Assembly (NCBI GenBank): GCA_942493045.1
Contig: OW818665.1
Span: 186,001 to 250,000 of the forward strand
DNA from: Teretinema sp942493045
GTDB lineage: Bacteria; Spirochaetota; Spirochaetia; Treponematales; Treponemataceae
Length of the DNA: 64,000 nucleotides
Direction of reading: 5' to 3'
The notes beneath the pieces were generated by a model that saw only the letters and a list, made by a program, of their open reading frames with translations, was not told where the DNA came from and made no database searches. This document shows positions 23,309 through 33,065 of this stretch, piece by piece; within the stretch, counting starts at the first letter, position 1; the number at the start of each line of letters is the position of its first letter. Position numbers and translations under genes: made by a program.

Positions 23309-24985
23309 TTATTTGTAGGCCTTGTCGTGAACGCCGGCCACGGCTCTGCCGGAGGGGTCGTTCATGTTTTTGAAGGCGGCATCCCATTCCAGAGCCTTGG
23401 CCGTACTGCAGGCGACGCTGGCCTCATAGGCTACGGTGCGGGCGGCGCTGGCGGACGGGAAGAACTCCTCAAAAATGGTACGGTAGTAATATTGCTCTTT
23501 GGACATCGGCGGATTCACCGGGTAGCGGTCGGCGACCCGGGCAAACTGCTCGTCGGAAACCTTTTCGGCGCACAGGGCCTTCAGGGAATCAATCCAGCTG
23601 TAGCCGACACCGTCGGAGAACTGCTCTTTCTGACGCCAGACAATCTCATCGGGCAGGATATCCTTGAAGGCTTCGCGCAGTATCCATTTTTCAATCTTGC
23701 CCTTGCCGGCCAGTCCGGAGAGTTTGTCGGTGGGATTCAGCCGCATGGCGACATCCATGAATTCCTTATCCAGGAAGGGTACGCGGCCCTCAACACCCCA
23801 GGCGGCCAGCGACTTGTTGGCTCTCAGGCAGTCATACAGGTGCAGCTTTCCGAGCTTACGTACCGTTTCCTCATGCAGTTCTTTGGCGTTCGGGGCCTTG
23901 TGGAAGTACAGATATCCGCCGAAGAGCTCATCGGAACCTTCTCCGGAAAGTACCATTTTGATGCCCATGGACTTGATTGCCCGGGACAGCAGGTACATCG
24001 GGGTAGAAGCCCGGATGGTGGTAATATCGTAGGTTTCCAGATGGTAAATAACGTCGCGGATAGCGTCCAGGCCTTCCTGTACGGTAAAGAAGATCTCGTG
24101 ATGAACCGTGCCGATATAGTCCGCGGCCTTGCGCGCGGCGGCCAGATCCGGCGAACCCTTCAGTCCTACCGCGAAGGAGTGCAGACGCGGCCACCAGGCT
24201 TCCTGGGTGTCGCCGGACTCAACGCGCTTGGCCGCGAATTTCTGGGTTACCGCGGCGATGACTGAAGAATCTAGGCCGCCGGAGAGCAGCACGCCGTAGG
24301 GTACGTCGCTCATCAGCTGGCGTTTAACGGCTGCTTCCAGGGCGGCGCGCAGTTCGGCAATGTTGCTGGTATTGTCTTTTACGGCGTCATACTCGGTCCA
24401 CTCCCGTTTGTACCAGGTGGTAGTCTGCCCGGTTTTGCTGTAAAAACAGGTTCCGGGCTGAAAAATGCGAATCTCGGTACACACGCCTTCCAGAGCTTTC
24501 ATTTCGCTGGCGACGTAGTAACGTCCTTCGGCGTCCCAACCCTGATACAGGGGGATGATGCCGATGTGATCACGGCCGACCAAATAGCAGTCGTTTTCGA
24601 TATCGTAGAGCGCGAAGGCGAAAATTCCGTTGAGTTCTTCCAGAAAGTCCGCGCCCTTGTCCCGGTACAAAGCTAAAATGACTTCGCAGTCTGACTGGGT
24701 CAGAAATTCGTATTTTCCCTCATAACGGGCTCTGATTTCCTTATGGTTATAAATTTCGCCGTTAACCGCGAGGGCTAGTTTTCCGTCCTTGCTGAACAAC
24801 GGTTGGTTTCCGGAGAGCGGGTCTACAATGGCCAGACGTTCATGGGCCAAAATGGCTTTTTCTCCGGAGTATATTCCGGACCAGTCCGGTCCACGGTGCC
24901 GCAGGGCTTTGGCCATTTTCAGGATCTGATTACGGAATGGCTCCGTATTTTGTTTGATGTCAAAAGCGCCGACTATTCCACACAT
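23309..24985 (-). CDS. asnB: Asparagine synthetase (glutamine-hydrolysing)
   Basis: Makes asparagine from aspartate, ATP and glutamine. The 558-residue protein has the N-terminal class II glutaminase domain with nucleophile Cys2 (MCGIVGAFD), RHRGPDWSG and LAVNGEIYNH, then the synthetase domain with the ATP pyrophosphatase loop LSGGLDSSV and the SGEGSDELFGGY motif. Length and order match E. coli AsnB (554 aa). The ATG has a strong GAGGAGG Shine-Dalgarno. A terminator-like hairpin lies in its 5' leader, so expression may be attenuated. Confidence 0.97.
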   Translation of the reverse strand: MCGIVGAFDIKQNTEPFRNQILKMAKALRHRGPDWSGIYSGEKAILAHERLAIVDPLSGNQPLFSKDGKLALAVNGEIYNHKEIRARYEGKYEFLTQSDCEVILALYRDKGADFLEELNGIFAFALYDIENDCYLVGRDHIGIIPLYQGWDAEGRYYVASEMKALEGVCTEIRIFQPGTCFYSKTGQTTTWYKREWTEYDAVKDNTSNIAELRAALEAAVKRQLMSDVPYGVLLSGGLDSSVIAAVTQKFAAKRVESGDTQEAWWPRLHSFAVGLKGSPDLAAARKAADYIGTVHHEIFFTVQEGLDAIRDVIYHLETYDITTIRASTPMYLLSRAIKSMGIKMVLSGEGSDELFGGYLYFHKAPNAKELHEETVRKLGKLHLYDCLRANKSLAAWGVEGRVPFLDKEFMDVAMRLNPTDKLSGLAGKGKIEKWILREAFKDILPDEIVWRQKEQFSDGVGYSWIDSLKALCAEKVSDEQFARVADRYPVNPPMSKEQYYYRTIFEEFFPSASAARTVAYEASVACSTAKALEWDAAFKNMNDPSGRAVAGVHDKAYK

Positions 24986-25028
24986 CGCTCATTCCTCCTC
25001 AAGATAGTAGTTTATTGAAAAACTTCGC

Positions 25029-25085
25029 AAAAAAGAGGGGCTTCCCGGCAATAGTCATAGATATGACAGCTCCCGGGAAGCCCCT
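25029..25085 (-). terminator. Leader terminator (attenuator candidate) upstream of asnB
   Basis: Inside the asnB leader, AGGGGCTTCCCGG (25036-25048) and CCGGGAAGCCCCT (25073-25085) form a 13-bp perfect stem with a nested GTCAT/ATGAC hairpin in the loop. On the asnB transcript it is followed by six U residues (25029-25034). The upstream gene is divergent, so this cannot be its terminator. A second stem (TGCTTGA/TCAAGCA, 25104-25134 region) lies just before it. Confidence 0.7.
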
Positions 25086-25147
25086 TTGCTTCTCTGCTGC
25101 TTGAATCTACTTGAAAAAGAAAATTCAATCAAGCATTTTATTGCATA

Positions 25148-25175
25148 AATATACGAAAATAAGTATAAAAAGCAA
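25148..25175 (-). promoter_or_regulatory. Probable asnB promoter
   Basis: Minus-strand TTGCTT (25170-25175), 16-bp spacer, TATATT (25148-25153). It gives a leader of about 155 nt containing the attenuator-like hairpin. Confidence 0.5.
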
Positions 25176-25199
25176 AAAATATGCAAATGTGTCGAATTC

Positions 25200-25234
25200 T
25201 TGACCAAAGCGCGGTTCTGTCTGATAATTATAAT
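25200..25234 (+). promoter_or_regulatory. Leaderless promoter of the 25235 gene
   Basis: TTGACC (25200-25205), 17-bp spacer, GATAAT (25223-25228). The predicted +1 is the A of the ATG at 25235, and no Shine-Dalgarno is present. Confidence 0.6.
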
Positions 25235-26020
25235 ATGCGCTTTAAACCGCTCGTATATTTGTGCCTGGTGCTACCTTTTACCTCTTTCCTTTACGCGCAG
25301 CCGGTGGTGCTGTTAGCGCCGGAGTATCCGCCGTTTACTCCTTCCGGCTTTCGAGATGGCATTTGGTGTGAATTAATTACAGCAGCCTTTGCTTCTCAGG
25401 GTCTGGAAGTTCAGTGGGAAATTTATCCGATAGCTCGCGGCAATATGATGGTGCGGAACGCCGAACGGCTGGCGATTGTAAATAGTGAGATCGCCTTTGC
25501 CGCGGACCTGGATACCCTGGTTTTTTTTCCGACCCAGCCCTTTTTCTTTGTCGATGTGGTAGCCTTCTATGACAGCCGGCGTTTTCCCTCCGGTCTTAGT
25601 TTACGCGAAATCCAAAAATTGCAGAATTTTCGAGTCGGCGCCCTGCGCGGCACCGGATCGGTACAGGTGTTGACCAATGCCGGAATTGAACTGGAGCTTT
25701 CCGACAGCCTGGAGTCCATGGCCCGCAAGCTGAGCGCCGGGCGTCTGGACGTGATGATATTGGGGGATCTTACCGGATTACAGGCTCTTTCGGATTATCT
25801 GCCGGAGCAGGCGCCTTTTTTCCGGTTTGAGTCTGTGTATCAGTCACCGATAAATCTGATATTTTCGGTGTCCTATAGTAATTCCCGCAATATTGCCGAA
25901 AAATATCGCGCCGGGATGCAGGCGATTCAGGCCGATGGTACGTATATTTCAATAGTTAAGACTTATTATCCGGAGGGACAGCTTAACGCTTTGGTGCTGC
26001 CTCCGGCTTTGCGCCCCTGA
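25235..26020 (+). CDS. Periplasmic solute-binding protein, family 3-like
   Basis: A 261-residue exported protein with signal peptide MRFKPLVYLCLVLPFTSFLY ending before AQP. The mature part looks like an amino-acid-type receptor (PBPb fold): VVLLAPEYPPFTP at the start, GIWCELITAAFASQGLEVQWEIYP, FRVGALRGTGSVQVLTNAGIEL in the second lobe and a C-terminal GTYISIVKTYYP. The usual ligand-binding Arg/Asp pattern is not obvious, so the ligand is uncertain. No transporter subunits are adjacent. The start at 25235 is chosen because the signal peptide begins there and the promoter ends just upstream. Confidence 0.75.
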   Translation: MRFKPLVYLCLVLPFTSFLYAQPVVLLAPEYPPFTPSGFRDGIWCELITAAFASQGLEVQWEIYPIARGNMMVRNAERLAIVNSEIAFAADLDTLVFFPTQPFFFVDVVAFYDSRRFPSGLSLREIQKLQNFRVGALRGTGSVQVLTNAGIELELSDSLESMARKLSAGRLDVMILGDLTGLQALSDYLPEQAPFFRFESVYQSPINLIFSVSYSNSRNIAEKYRAGMQAIQADGTYISIVKTYYPEGQLNALVLPPALRP

Positions 26021-26068
26021 AAAAAACTGCCAGGGGAGTTATACTTTTCGTTAGCTAAGGAGTACTTC

Positions 26069-27292
26069 ATGAATCAAAGAATGCGTATGGCGCTGTACTG
26101 TGTGGTTTTTGGCGGCTTAACGTGGAATATTTCGGCTCTGGATATAGAGTTGACTCCTCCGGTGATTGAGTTACATGGTGACTTTGCGGCTATTCCCGGA
26201 ATAGACGTAAGCGCGTTTAATTTCGAGATCGCCGAAATGGCCGACGAGTTTGAATTTGAGCTGGAAAATAATCCTGACCTGCTCAAATTTACGGATCAAC
26301 TGTTGCTGCCGCTTGGATTCGCGAACGCCGGCGCCAGCGGAGCCCATGTCGGTACCCAGCGTTCTTTTATCGACTATACCCGTTTCGCCCTGAGTTTTGG
26401 TACCGGTCTGACAGCCGCGATACCGGGCAGCGATATTACTCAGGCTCAAAAGATGGTAGAACTTGTCGCGGAATCCGGAGATTTATATACCGGTCTGGCT
26501 ATACAGCCTCTGAACGCTTCCCTGGGCATTAATTTAAATCCGCTGGTGCGCGGGTTAAAGGTAAACGCTAAAGTAGGCGCCTACAGTCTGCCTGAGGGAC
26601 AGGCGATGCCCGGTATTTCGTTTGAGTCTGTCAATGTCGGTCTCGGCGCCACCTATCAGCTGGTGCGGCCGCGGGCCCTGCCGCTGAAGATAATCCGTTG
26701 GCATGGGCTTTCACTTGGTTCCGGTTTCAATTATCAGTCCAGCAGCAGTGCCTTCGCCTTCCAGGCCTCAGGTGACGCTTTTGAGGCGGAAGGGTTAACC
26801 CTGGGCGATTTAGGTATGGTTCAATCGGATCTGGATGATTTCAATACCGCTAATCCGTCCGCAGATCCTCTCTACGAGAGCACCATGTTAGGAGCTCTGA
26901 CCGTTTTGCCGAGTTTGAACGCTGCTGTTGATTCGCATACGCTTACTGTTCCTCTGGAAATAAATACCGGAGTCCGTCTGCTCTGGCTGCTGGATCTTAA
27001 TTTCGGCGCCGGTGTAGATCTGGTGATGGGCCGTTCCACCCTGAACATCACTGCCGCCACGGATGTCAATTTTGTCAGCAGTCCGGAAATGGAAGATTAC
27101 GTAACCTTTACGCCCGGTCGGGCCAGTTTGACGATCGAGGCTGAAAATGAGCCTCAGTTTGCCCGTCCCCGCGTTTCTGTCGGCGCCGGATTGAAACTAG
27201 GACCGCTGTGGCTGGATGTACCTTTTATGTATTATCTGGACGCCGAAGGTTCAACCTGGCTGCTCGGAGTAAATGTGGGTATTGTCTGGTAA
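26069..27292 (+). CDS. Putative envelope beta-barrel protein, unknown function
   Basis: A 407-residue secreted protein with signal peptide (about 1-24, ending ISALD). The N-terminal 90 residues look periplasmic and helical (FEIAEMADEFEFELENN). From about residue 100 it alternates strands typical of outer-membrane barrels (FALSFGTGLTAAIPG, VNVGLGATYQLVRP, GLSLGSGFNYQSSSS, LLDLNFGAGVDLVMG) and ends near an aromatic strand (LLGVNVGIVW). I do not recognise a named family. The start has an AAGGAG Shine-Dalgarno, and a strong bidirectional terminator follows. Confidence 0.65.
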   Translation: MNQRMRMALYCVVFGGLTWNISALDIELTPPVIELHGDFAAIPGIDVSAFNFEIAEMADEFEFELENNPDLLKFTDQLLLPLGFANAGASGAHVGTQRSFIDYTRFALSFGTGLTAAIPGSDITQAQKMVELVAESGDLYTGLAIQPLNASLGINLNPLVRGLKVNAKVGAYSLPEGQAMPGISFESVNVGLGATYQLVRPRALPLKIIRWHGLSLGSGFNYQSSSSAFAFQASGDAFEAEGLTLGDLGMVQSDLDDFNTANPSADPLYESTMLGALTVLPSLNAAVDSHTLTVPLEINTGVRLLWLLDLNFGAGVDLVMGRSTLNITAATDVNFVSSPEMEDYVTFTPGRASLTIEAENEPQFARPRVSVGAGLKLGPLWLDVPFMYYLDAEGSTWLLGVNVGIVW

Positions 27293-27347
27293 ATAGAGTA
27301 TAGCGCGGGGCCGATGCTAAGGAATCGCGTTATGTCGCCGATCAATA

Positions 27348-27384
27348 AAAAAGCCCCCGGGAATTAGGTTCCCGGGGGCTTTTT
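27348..27384. terminator. Strong bidirectional intrinsic terminator
   Basis: AAAAAGCCCCCGGGAA (27348-27363) and TTCCCGGGGGCTTTTT (27369-27384) form a perfect stem with a 5-nt loop, serving the two convergent envelope-protein genes on either side. Confidence 0.92.
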
Positions 27385-27404
27385 GTTGATCTGTAGTATA
27401 AAAG

Positions 27405-28553
27405 TTATTTCAGCGGGATTACGCACTCTATCGCGTAGCTGTTGGCATTGATAATCTGGAAGTCAATCTGGACTTCTCCAGGAAGATCAGCGGTAATGCA
27501 GAGCAGCGCTGTGTGGGTTTCAGCATTGGCCAGGGTGTAGCCATAGGATTCAGACTCTACGGCGCCGTCAACGGTCTGCTTCTGCCAGTTAAAATAAAGG
27601 TAGGGAGTTACTCCGGCTGTAAGGGTGAACGGAGAGCTTCCCAGTTTGGCGGTTAAGGCAGTCTGCATGCCAAGGACCGGGTTGAGATTAGTGGTGGTTG
27701 TATCAACCGGGGCATTATCGGTGAATCTTGCGTCAGTTCTAAAATAGGGATTCAGAATCAGAGTGACGCCTTCCGCCAGATCGAGGTCGAAACGGTTGCT
27801 GACTCCGGCACCGATGTTGCTGTAGGAGTTATCAATCGTAACATCCGCTTTATAAGGGCTTTGGTAGTAAACCCAAATTGCAGTTTCAGTGCCCTTGCCG
27901 ATCAAGGATGGCATGCGCAGTTTATCGTAAAGCGTAAAATATACCTGAGACTCTTCAATTTCGTCATCAGCAACCGAATCATCATCATACTCGACAAAAT
28001 CTCTGGAGAAAGTAACATAACCATAGTTATACATTTTCCCGATAGAGAAACCGAAGGGAACTCCTAAAATAAGAGTTCCGTTTTTGTCGACTACCTCATT
28101 TGACGCGCCGCCAGCTTCGCTTTCAAATCCGTCATCATCTCCGGATAAGGAGAAATCAAGGCCGATGGATAAATTGCTGACTTGGGGAAATCCGATAGTT
28201 GTTGAAAGCAGGAAGTCGTAGGCATTAAACATTGGATGGCTGGTGGTTACATCAACACCCATTACGGTTTGGGAGGCAGGGTCAAGATCATTGACAAGCA
28301 TAAAATCAGTCCGGATGGCCAGAGGCATTTTTCCGGCTTTGTAATAACCGATATTTGTGCCGGTAAAGTCCAGTCCGCCCAGGAAGTAGTTATTTTCCAG
28401 GAGGTTAAACTGGTCATTCGGACCGGCAGTCCAGTCAATAGCGTTGGTCACCAGACCTCCGGTGGTTTCAGCGAGATTAGAGAGCGTAGTTTGCGCGAAA
28501 ACTGTAGCTCCGGCGAGACAGAGCACAATCAGCGCGACATTCATTTTCTTCAT
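27405..28553 (-). CDS. Putative outer-membrane protein, unknown function
   Basis: A 382-residue exported protein: signal peptide MKKMNVALIVLCLAGATVFA, then alternating beta-strands with acidic loops rich in Asp, Asn, Thr and Tyr (NLSIGLDFSLSGDDDGF, YVTFSRDFVEYDDDS, GVTLILNPYFRTDARF, LTAGVTPYLYFNWQ). This suits a porin-like barrel, but the C-terminus (ECVIPLK) is not the usual aromatic residue. No family is recognised. The start has AAGGAG eight bases upstream. Its coding sequence is more AT-rich than the neighbouring carB. Confidence 0.65.
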   Translation of the reverse strand: MKKMNVALIVLCLAGATVFAQTTLSNLAETTGGLVTNAIDWTAGPNDQFNLLENNYFLGGLDFTGTNIGYYKAGKMPLAIRTDFMLVNDLDPASQTVMGVDVTTSHPMFNAYDFLLSTTIGFPQVSNLSIGLDFSLSGDDDGFESEAGGASNEVVDKNGTLILGVPFGFSIGKMYNYGYVTFSRDFVEYDDDSVADDEIEESQVYFTLYDKLRMPSLIGKGTETAIWVYYQSPYKADVTIDNSYSNIGAGVSNRFDLDLAEGVTLILNPYFRTDARFTDNAPVDTTTTNLNPVLGMQTALTAKLGSSPFTLTAGVTPYLYFNWQKQTVDGAVESESYGYTLANAETHTALLCITADLPGEVQIDFQIINANSYAIECVIPLK

Positions 28554-28638
28554 GCGAATACTCCTTTATTAAAATAAATACTGTTTGAGTATACCTCTTA
28601 TTAAAAAAGTTGTACACCAACTTTGTTCCAAGTTCCGC

Positions 28639-31600
28639 TCAGCCGAACACCTTCACAATATCCACCGGTTCCAGAACCTGGCCGGCGCCGCGTTCCAGGC
28701 AGGAGGCCAGGGCGTTGGCGGTGTCCAGGGAGGTCAGGCAGGCGCAGTTATGCTCGACGGCGGCGCGGCGGATACGGAAGCCATTGCGGGTCTTGTCCCG
28801 GCCGCGGGTCGCCGTATTGATCACCAGAGCCAGCTCGCCTTTTTGGAGCGCTTCGATAATGGTCGGCGCTTCTTCGGAGGGGCGGTTGATGATCTGGGCG
28901 TCAATACCGTTGGCATTAAGATAGGCGCAGGTGCCGCTGGTGGCCACGATGCGGTAACCGGCTTTGGCGTAGCGCCGGATTATCGGTAAACCTTCAGCGT
29001 AGTCCCGCTCGCGCAGTGACACGGCGACGGTGCCCTTGCCGTCCTTACCGGCGCGGATCTTGATGCCGCAGGCCCGGAAACCCTTGTACAGGGCGTCAGC
29101 CCAGGTTTTGGCGATGCCGAGGGCTTCGCCGGTGGACTTCATTTCCGGCCCGAGGGCGGTTTCTACGCCGTAGAGTTTTTCAAAGGAGAAGACCGGCATC
29201 TTGACGGCGCTGTACTCGGATTCCTTGTACAGTCCGGTGCCAAAGCCCATGTTAGCCAGTTTTTCGCCGAACATGCAGCGGGTAGCCAGTTCGACGATAG
29301 GAACGCCGGTGACCTTGCTGATATAGGGCACGGTGCGGCTGGAGCGCGGATTGACTTCGATGACGAAGATATCATCGCCCTTGGCGATAAACTGAATATT
29401 GATCAGTCCGATAACATGCAGCTCCTTGGCCAGCCGCGCCGAGTAGTCGGCCAGTTTGGCTTTTTGCTTCGCGGTCAGATTCGGCGGCGGGTAAACGGAG
29501 ATACTGTCGCCAGAATGGATGCCGGTACGTTCGATATGCTCCATAATGCCGGGGATCAGGATGTCGGTACCGTCGCAGACCGCGTCCACCTCGGCCTCGG
29601 TACCTTCGATATACTTGTCTACCAAGATGGGGTTTTCCTGCTGAATCTGGTGGATAATCTCCATAAACTCGGCGATGTCGCCGTCGGAATAGGCGATTTC
29701 CATACCCTGGCCGCCGAGTACGTAAGAGGGGCGTACCAATACCGGGTAGCCAAGGCCGTGAGCGGCTTCCAGGGCTTCCTCGGTGGTAAAGACGGTTTTG
29801 CCGGCGGCCCGGGGAATGGCGGTGGTTTCGAGCACCTGGTCAAAGAGCTCGCGGTCTTCGGCGCGGTCTACGTCTTTGGCGGAGGTTCCGAGAATCGGCA
29901 CGCCCATCGCGGAAATGGCCTTGGTGAGCTTGATGGCGGTTTGGCCGCCGAACTGCACTACCGCGCCGATGGGCCGCTCGTTTTCGATAATGTTTTCCAC
30001 GTCCTCGGGGGTCAGCGGCTCAAAGTACAGGCGGTCGGAAATATCAAAGTCGGTACTGACCGTTTCGGGATTGCTGTTAACGATGATGGTCTCGTAGCCC
30101 AGGGCCTTCAGCGCCCAGACCGAGTGCACCGAGCAGTAGTCAAACTCGATGCCTTGGCCGATGCGGATCGGGCCGGAGCCGAGGACGAGAACCTTGCCCT
30201 TGTCGGTATGGCTGGAGACTTCCTTGGAAAGCCCGCCGAGCGAACCGGTGGCCACATGGTGTTCGAACTCCTCGTCGACCGCCTCGTTGGTGGTATTATA
30301 GTTGGAGTAAAAGTAGGGGGTTAGGGCCTCGAATTCGGCGGCGCAGGTGTCTACCATATTAAAGCCGGGCAGGATGCCGAGACGTTTGCGCAGGTAGCGG
30401 ATTTCCTTTTCGTCGGAGTTCAGCAAGCGCGCGATTTCCCGGTCCGGAAAGCCGGCTAATTTTGCCTCCATCAAAGTATCATAGTCCTTGGCGCCGAAGG
30501 AGATGCGTTTTTCGATGTCCAGAATATGGCTGATGCGGTCCAGGAACCAGTAGTCGATTTTGGTGATGTCATGAATGACCTTGTTGGTGGTCCCGCGGCG
30601 CATCAGCTCACTGATTTCGAACAGCCGCTCGTCGCTTACCTTGTCGGTAATCTTGGCCATCAGTACTTCGGTGCTCATAGCGGCGAACTTGCGGTGCCAG
30701 AGCGAGAAGATATTCTGTTCCAGGGAGCGGATAGCCTTCATCAGGGCGCCCTCGAAGCTGGCGCTGATGGCCATGACCTCGCCGGTGGCCTGCATCTGGG
30801 TGCCGAGCTTGCGCTTGGCGTTGACGAACTTGTCGAAGGGCCAGCGCGGAATTTTTACGACGCAGTAGTCCAGGGCCGGCTCAAAGCAGGCGTAGGTCTT
30901 GCCGGTGACGGAGTTTTTGATTTCGTCCAGGGTGTAGCCTAAGGCGATACGCGCGGCGACCTTGGCGATGGGGTAGCCGGTAGCCTTGGAAGCCAGGGCC
31001 GATGAGCGGCTGACGCGCGGGTTAACCTCGATGACCGCGTAATCGGAGGAATCGGGATGCAGGGCGTACTGGACGTTACAACCGCCCTCGATACCGAGGG
31101 CGTTGATGATGTTCAGGGCGCTGGAGCGCAGCATCTGGTGGTCTTTGTCGGACAGGGTCTGGCTGGGAGCTACGACGATGGAGTCGCCGGTATGCACGCC
31201 GACCGGGTCGAGGTTTTCCATATTACAGACGATGATGCAGTTGCCGACGCTGTCGCGGATTACTTCGTATTCAATTTCCTTCCAGCCGGAGATGCATTTT
31301 TCGATCAGAACCTGGCCGACGCGGGAGAGTGAGAGCCCGTTCGGGGCGATTTCTTCCAGCTCCCCTTCATTGGCGGCAATACCGCCGCCGGAACCGCCGA
31401 GGGTGTAGGCCGGGCGTACGATTACCGGAAAGCCGATCTCCCGGGCAAAGTCCCGGGCATCGTCATAGGTGGTGACTACCTTGGAGATAATGCAGGGCTC
31501 GCCGATGCTTTCCATCGTATCCTTAAAGGCCTGGCGGTCTTCGGCTTTTTTGATGGTTTCGGAGGTGGTGCCGAGCAGTGTGACATTGCGGTCATCCAGC

Positions 31601-31920
31601 CAGCCGGAGTCGGCCAGTTCCATGGCCAGGTTCAGTCCGGTTTGTCCGCCGAGGGTCGGCAGGATGGAATCCGGCTTTTCCATCTCGATTATTTTTTTTA
31701 CGGTGTCGACGGTCAGCGGTTCAATATAAACCTTGTCGGCGATATCGCGGTCGGTCATGATGGTCGCTGGATTGGAGTTGATCAGTACCACTTCCAGTCC
31801 TTCTTCCTTGAGCGTGCGGCAGGCCTGGGTGCCGGCGTAGTCGAACTCGGCGGCTTGGCCGATAATGATGGGACCTGAGCCGATAACCAGTACTTTGCGG
31901 ATGTTTTTTCTCAGGGGCAT
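28639..31920 (-). CDS. carB: Carbamoyl-phosphate synthase large subunit
   Basis: Makes carbamoyl phosphate for pyrimidine and arginine synthesis from bicarbonate, ammonia channelled from CarA, and two ATP. The 1093-residue protein has two homologous halves, each with an ATP-grasp domain (VIGSGPIIIGQAAEFDYAGT and VLGSGPIRIGQGIEFDYCSV mark their starts), and a C-terminal MGS-type allosteric domain (about 960-1093). The start at 31920 (MPLRKNIRKVLV) has an AAGGAGG Shine-Dalgarno overlapping the end of carA; upstream ATG 31947 would lie inside carA. Length is close to E. coli CarB (1073 aa). Confidence 0.97.
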   Translation of the reverse strand: MPLRKNIRKVLVIGSGPIIIGQAAEFDYAGTQACRTLKEEGLEVVLINSNPATIMTDRDIADKVYIEPLTVDTVKKIIEMEKPDSILPTLGGQTGLNLAMELADSGWLDDRNVTLLGTTSETIKKAEDRQAFKDTMESIGEPCIISKVVTTYDDARDFAREIGFPVIVRPAYTLGGSGGGIAANEGELEEIAPNGLSLSRVGQVLIEKCISGWKEIEYEVIRDSVGNCIIVCNMENLDPVGVHTGDSIVVAPSQTLSDKDHQMLRSSALNIINALGIEGGCNVQYALHPDSSDYAVIEVNPRVSRSSALASKATGYPIAKVAARIALGYTLDEIKNSVTGKTYACFEPALDYCVVKIPRWPFDKFVNAKRKLGTQMQATGEVMAISASFEGALMKAIRSLEQNIFSLWHRKFAAMSTEVLMAKITDKVSDERLFEISELMRRGTTNKVIHDITKIDYWFLDRISHILDIEKRISFGAKDYDTLMEAKLAGFPDREIARLLNSDEKEIRYLRKRLGILPGFNMVDTCAAEFEALTPYFYSNYNTTNEAVDEEFEHHVATGSLGGLSKEVSSHTDKGKVLVLGSGPIRIGQGIEFDYCSVHSVWALKALGYETIIVNSNPETVSTDFDISDRLYFEPLTPEDVENIIENERPIGAVVQFGGQTAIKLTKAISAMGVPILGTSAKDVDRAEDRELFDQVLETTAIPRAAGKTVFTTEEALEAAHGLGYPVLVRPSYVLGGQGMEIAYSDGDIAEFMEIIHQIQQENPILVDKYIEGTEAEVDAVCDGTDILIPGIMEHIERTGIHSGDSISVYPPPNLTAKQKAKLADYSARLAKELHVIGLINIQFIAKGDDIFVIEVNPRSSRTVPYISKVTGVPIVELATRCMFGEKLANMGFGTGLYKESEYSAVKMPVFSFEKLYGVETALGPEMKSTGEALGIAKTWADALYKGFRACGIKIRAGKDGKGTVAVSLRERDYAEGLPIIRRYAKAGYRIVATSGTCAYLNANGIDAQIINRPSEEAPTIIEALQKGELALVINTATRGRDKTRNGFRIRRAAVEHNCACLTSLDTANALASCLERGAGQVLEPVDIVKVFG

Positions 31921-31921
31921 A

Positions 31922-33004
31922 TCAGTTCCCTCCTTTATGGGAGTCAATCAAGCGCATGAAATCTTCAAATAGATAGGCGGTTTCGCGCGGGCCGGGGCTG
32001 GCTTCAGGATGGAACTGCACCGAGGAAACCGGGATTTTCTTGAAGCGCAGTCCTTCGACTGTGCCGTCGTTGACGTTGATGTGGCTGACTTCGGCGACAG
32101 CGTTATCGACGCTTTCCGGACAGACACAGTAGCCGTGGTTTTGACTGGACATGTAGACCCGGCCGGTGGCCAGATCCTTGACCGGATGATTCGCTCCGCG
32201 GTGGCCGAACTTCAGCCGCGTGGTGTCAAAGCCGGCGGCCAGGGCCAGTAATTGGTGCCCCAGGCAGATCGAGAAAATCGGCGTGCCGGACTCCATCAAT
32301 TCTTGAATGTGGCGCAAAATACCGGAGCATTCCTTGGGGTCGCCGGGGCCGTTAGAGAGCATGATGCCGTCCGGTTTGGAGTCCAGAATGATGTAGGCCG
32401 GGGTGTCCCAGGGCCAAACGGTAACAGCGCAGTCGCGCTCCAGCAGCGAGTTGACGATATTCTGTTTAGCCCCGAAGTCCAGCAGCGCGATTTTTCGCGA
32501 GCCGGAACCATAGCTTTCCGGATGTTTGCGGCTGACCCGGATGACGCTGTGCCGCACGGTGTAGGCGCGGATTTCGGTCAGGCGCAGGCTCAGATCTCCC
32601 GGGCGCTGATATGTTATCAAACCGTTCATGGTGCCGCTCTCGCGCAATTTGCGGGTCAAAGCCCGGGTATCAACTCCGGAGAGGACGGTGATCTTGTGCC
32701 GCTTCATGAAGTCGGGAAGGGATTCCTGGCTGCGGTAATTACTGGGGAAGTGGGCGAACTCGCGGACAATCAGCGCGGCCATCCAGGGATGGACCGATTC
32801 CATGTCGGTGGAGTTAACCCCGTAGTTACCGATCATCGGGTAGGTCATGACCACGGCCTGTCCTTCGAAGGATGGATCGGTGATTGTTTCCTGATAGCCG
32901 GTCATGGCTGTGGTAAACACTACCTCGCAAAACACCTCTTTTTCTTCACCGTGAAAAGTGCCTTCAAAAACTGATCCGTCTTCCAGTATCAAGTATCCCT
33001 TCAT
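31922..33004 (-). CDS. carA: Carbamoyl-phosphate synthase small subunit (glutaminase)
   Basis: Provides ammonia from glutamine to CarB. The 360-residue protein has the CarA N-terminal domain (LILEDGSVFEGTFHG, MTGYQETITDPSF) and a class I glutamine amidotransferase with nucleophile Cys in FSICLGHQLLALA, plus the His-Glu pair in VQFHPEASPGP. It forms an operon with carB, whose start is at its stop. Confidence 0.97.
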   Translation of the reverse strand: MKGYLILEDGSVFEGTFHGEEKEVFCEVVFTTAMTGYQETITDPSFEGQAVVMTYPMIGNYGVNSTDMESVHPWMAALIVREFAHFPSNYRSQESLPDFMKRHKITVLSGVDTRALTRKLRESGTMNGLITYQRPGDLSLRLTEIRAYTVRHSVIRVSRKHPESYGSGSRKIALLDFGAKQNIVNSLLERDCAVTVWPWDTPAYIILDSKPDGIMLSNGPGDPKECSGILRHIQELMESGTPIFSICLGHQLLALAAGFDTTRLKFGHRGANHPVKDLATGRVYMSSQNHGYCVCPESVDNAVAEVSHINVNDGTVEGLRFKKIPVSSVQFHPEASPGPRETAYLFEDFMRLIDSHKGGN

Positions 33005-33065
33005 TTTTGCCTCTTTTCTGAGCTTGAATTCGACTTTTCGTAAAAAACGATTTCTTGCTGCTGAT

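Noticed and set aside
29416..30324. Several open frames of 100-300 codons opposite carB and carA
   Set aside because: All mirror the high-GC codons of the real genes and show no family features.
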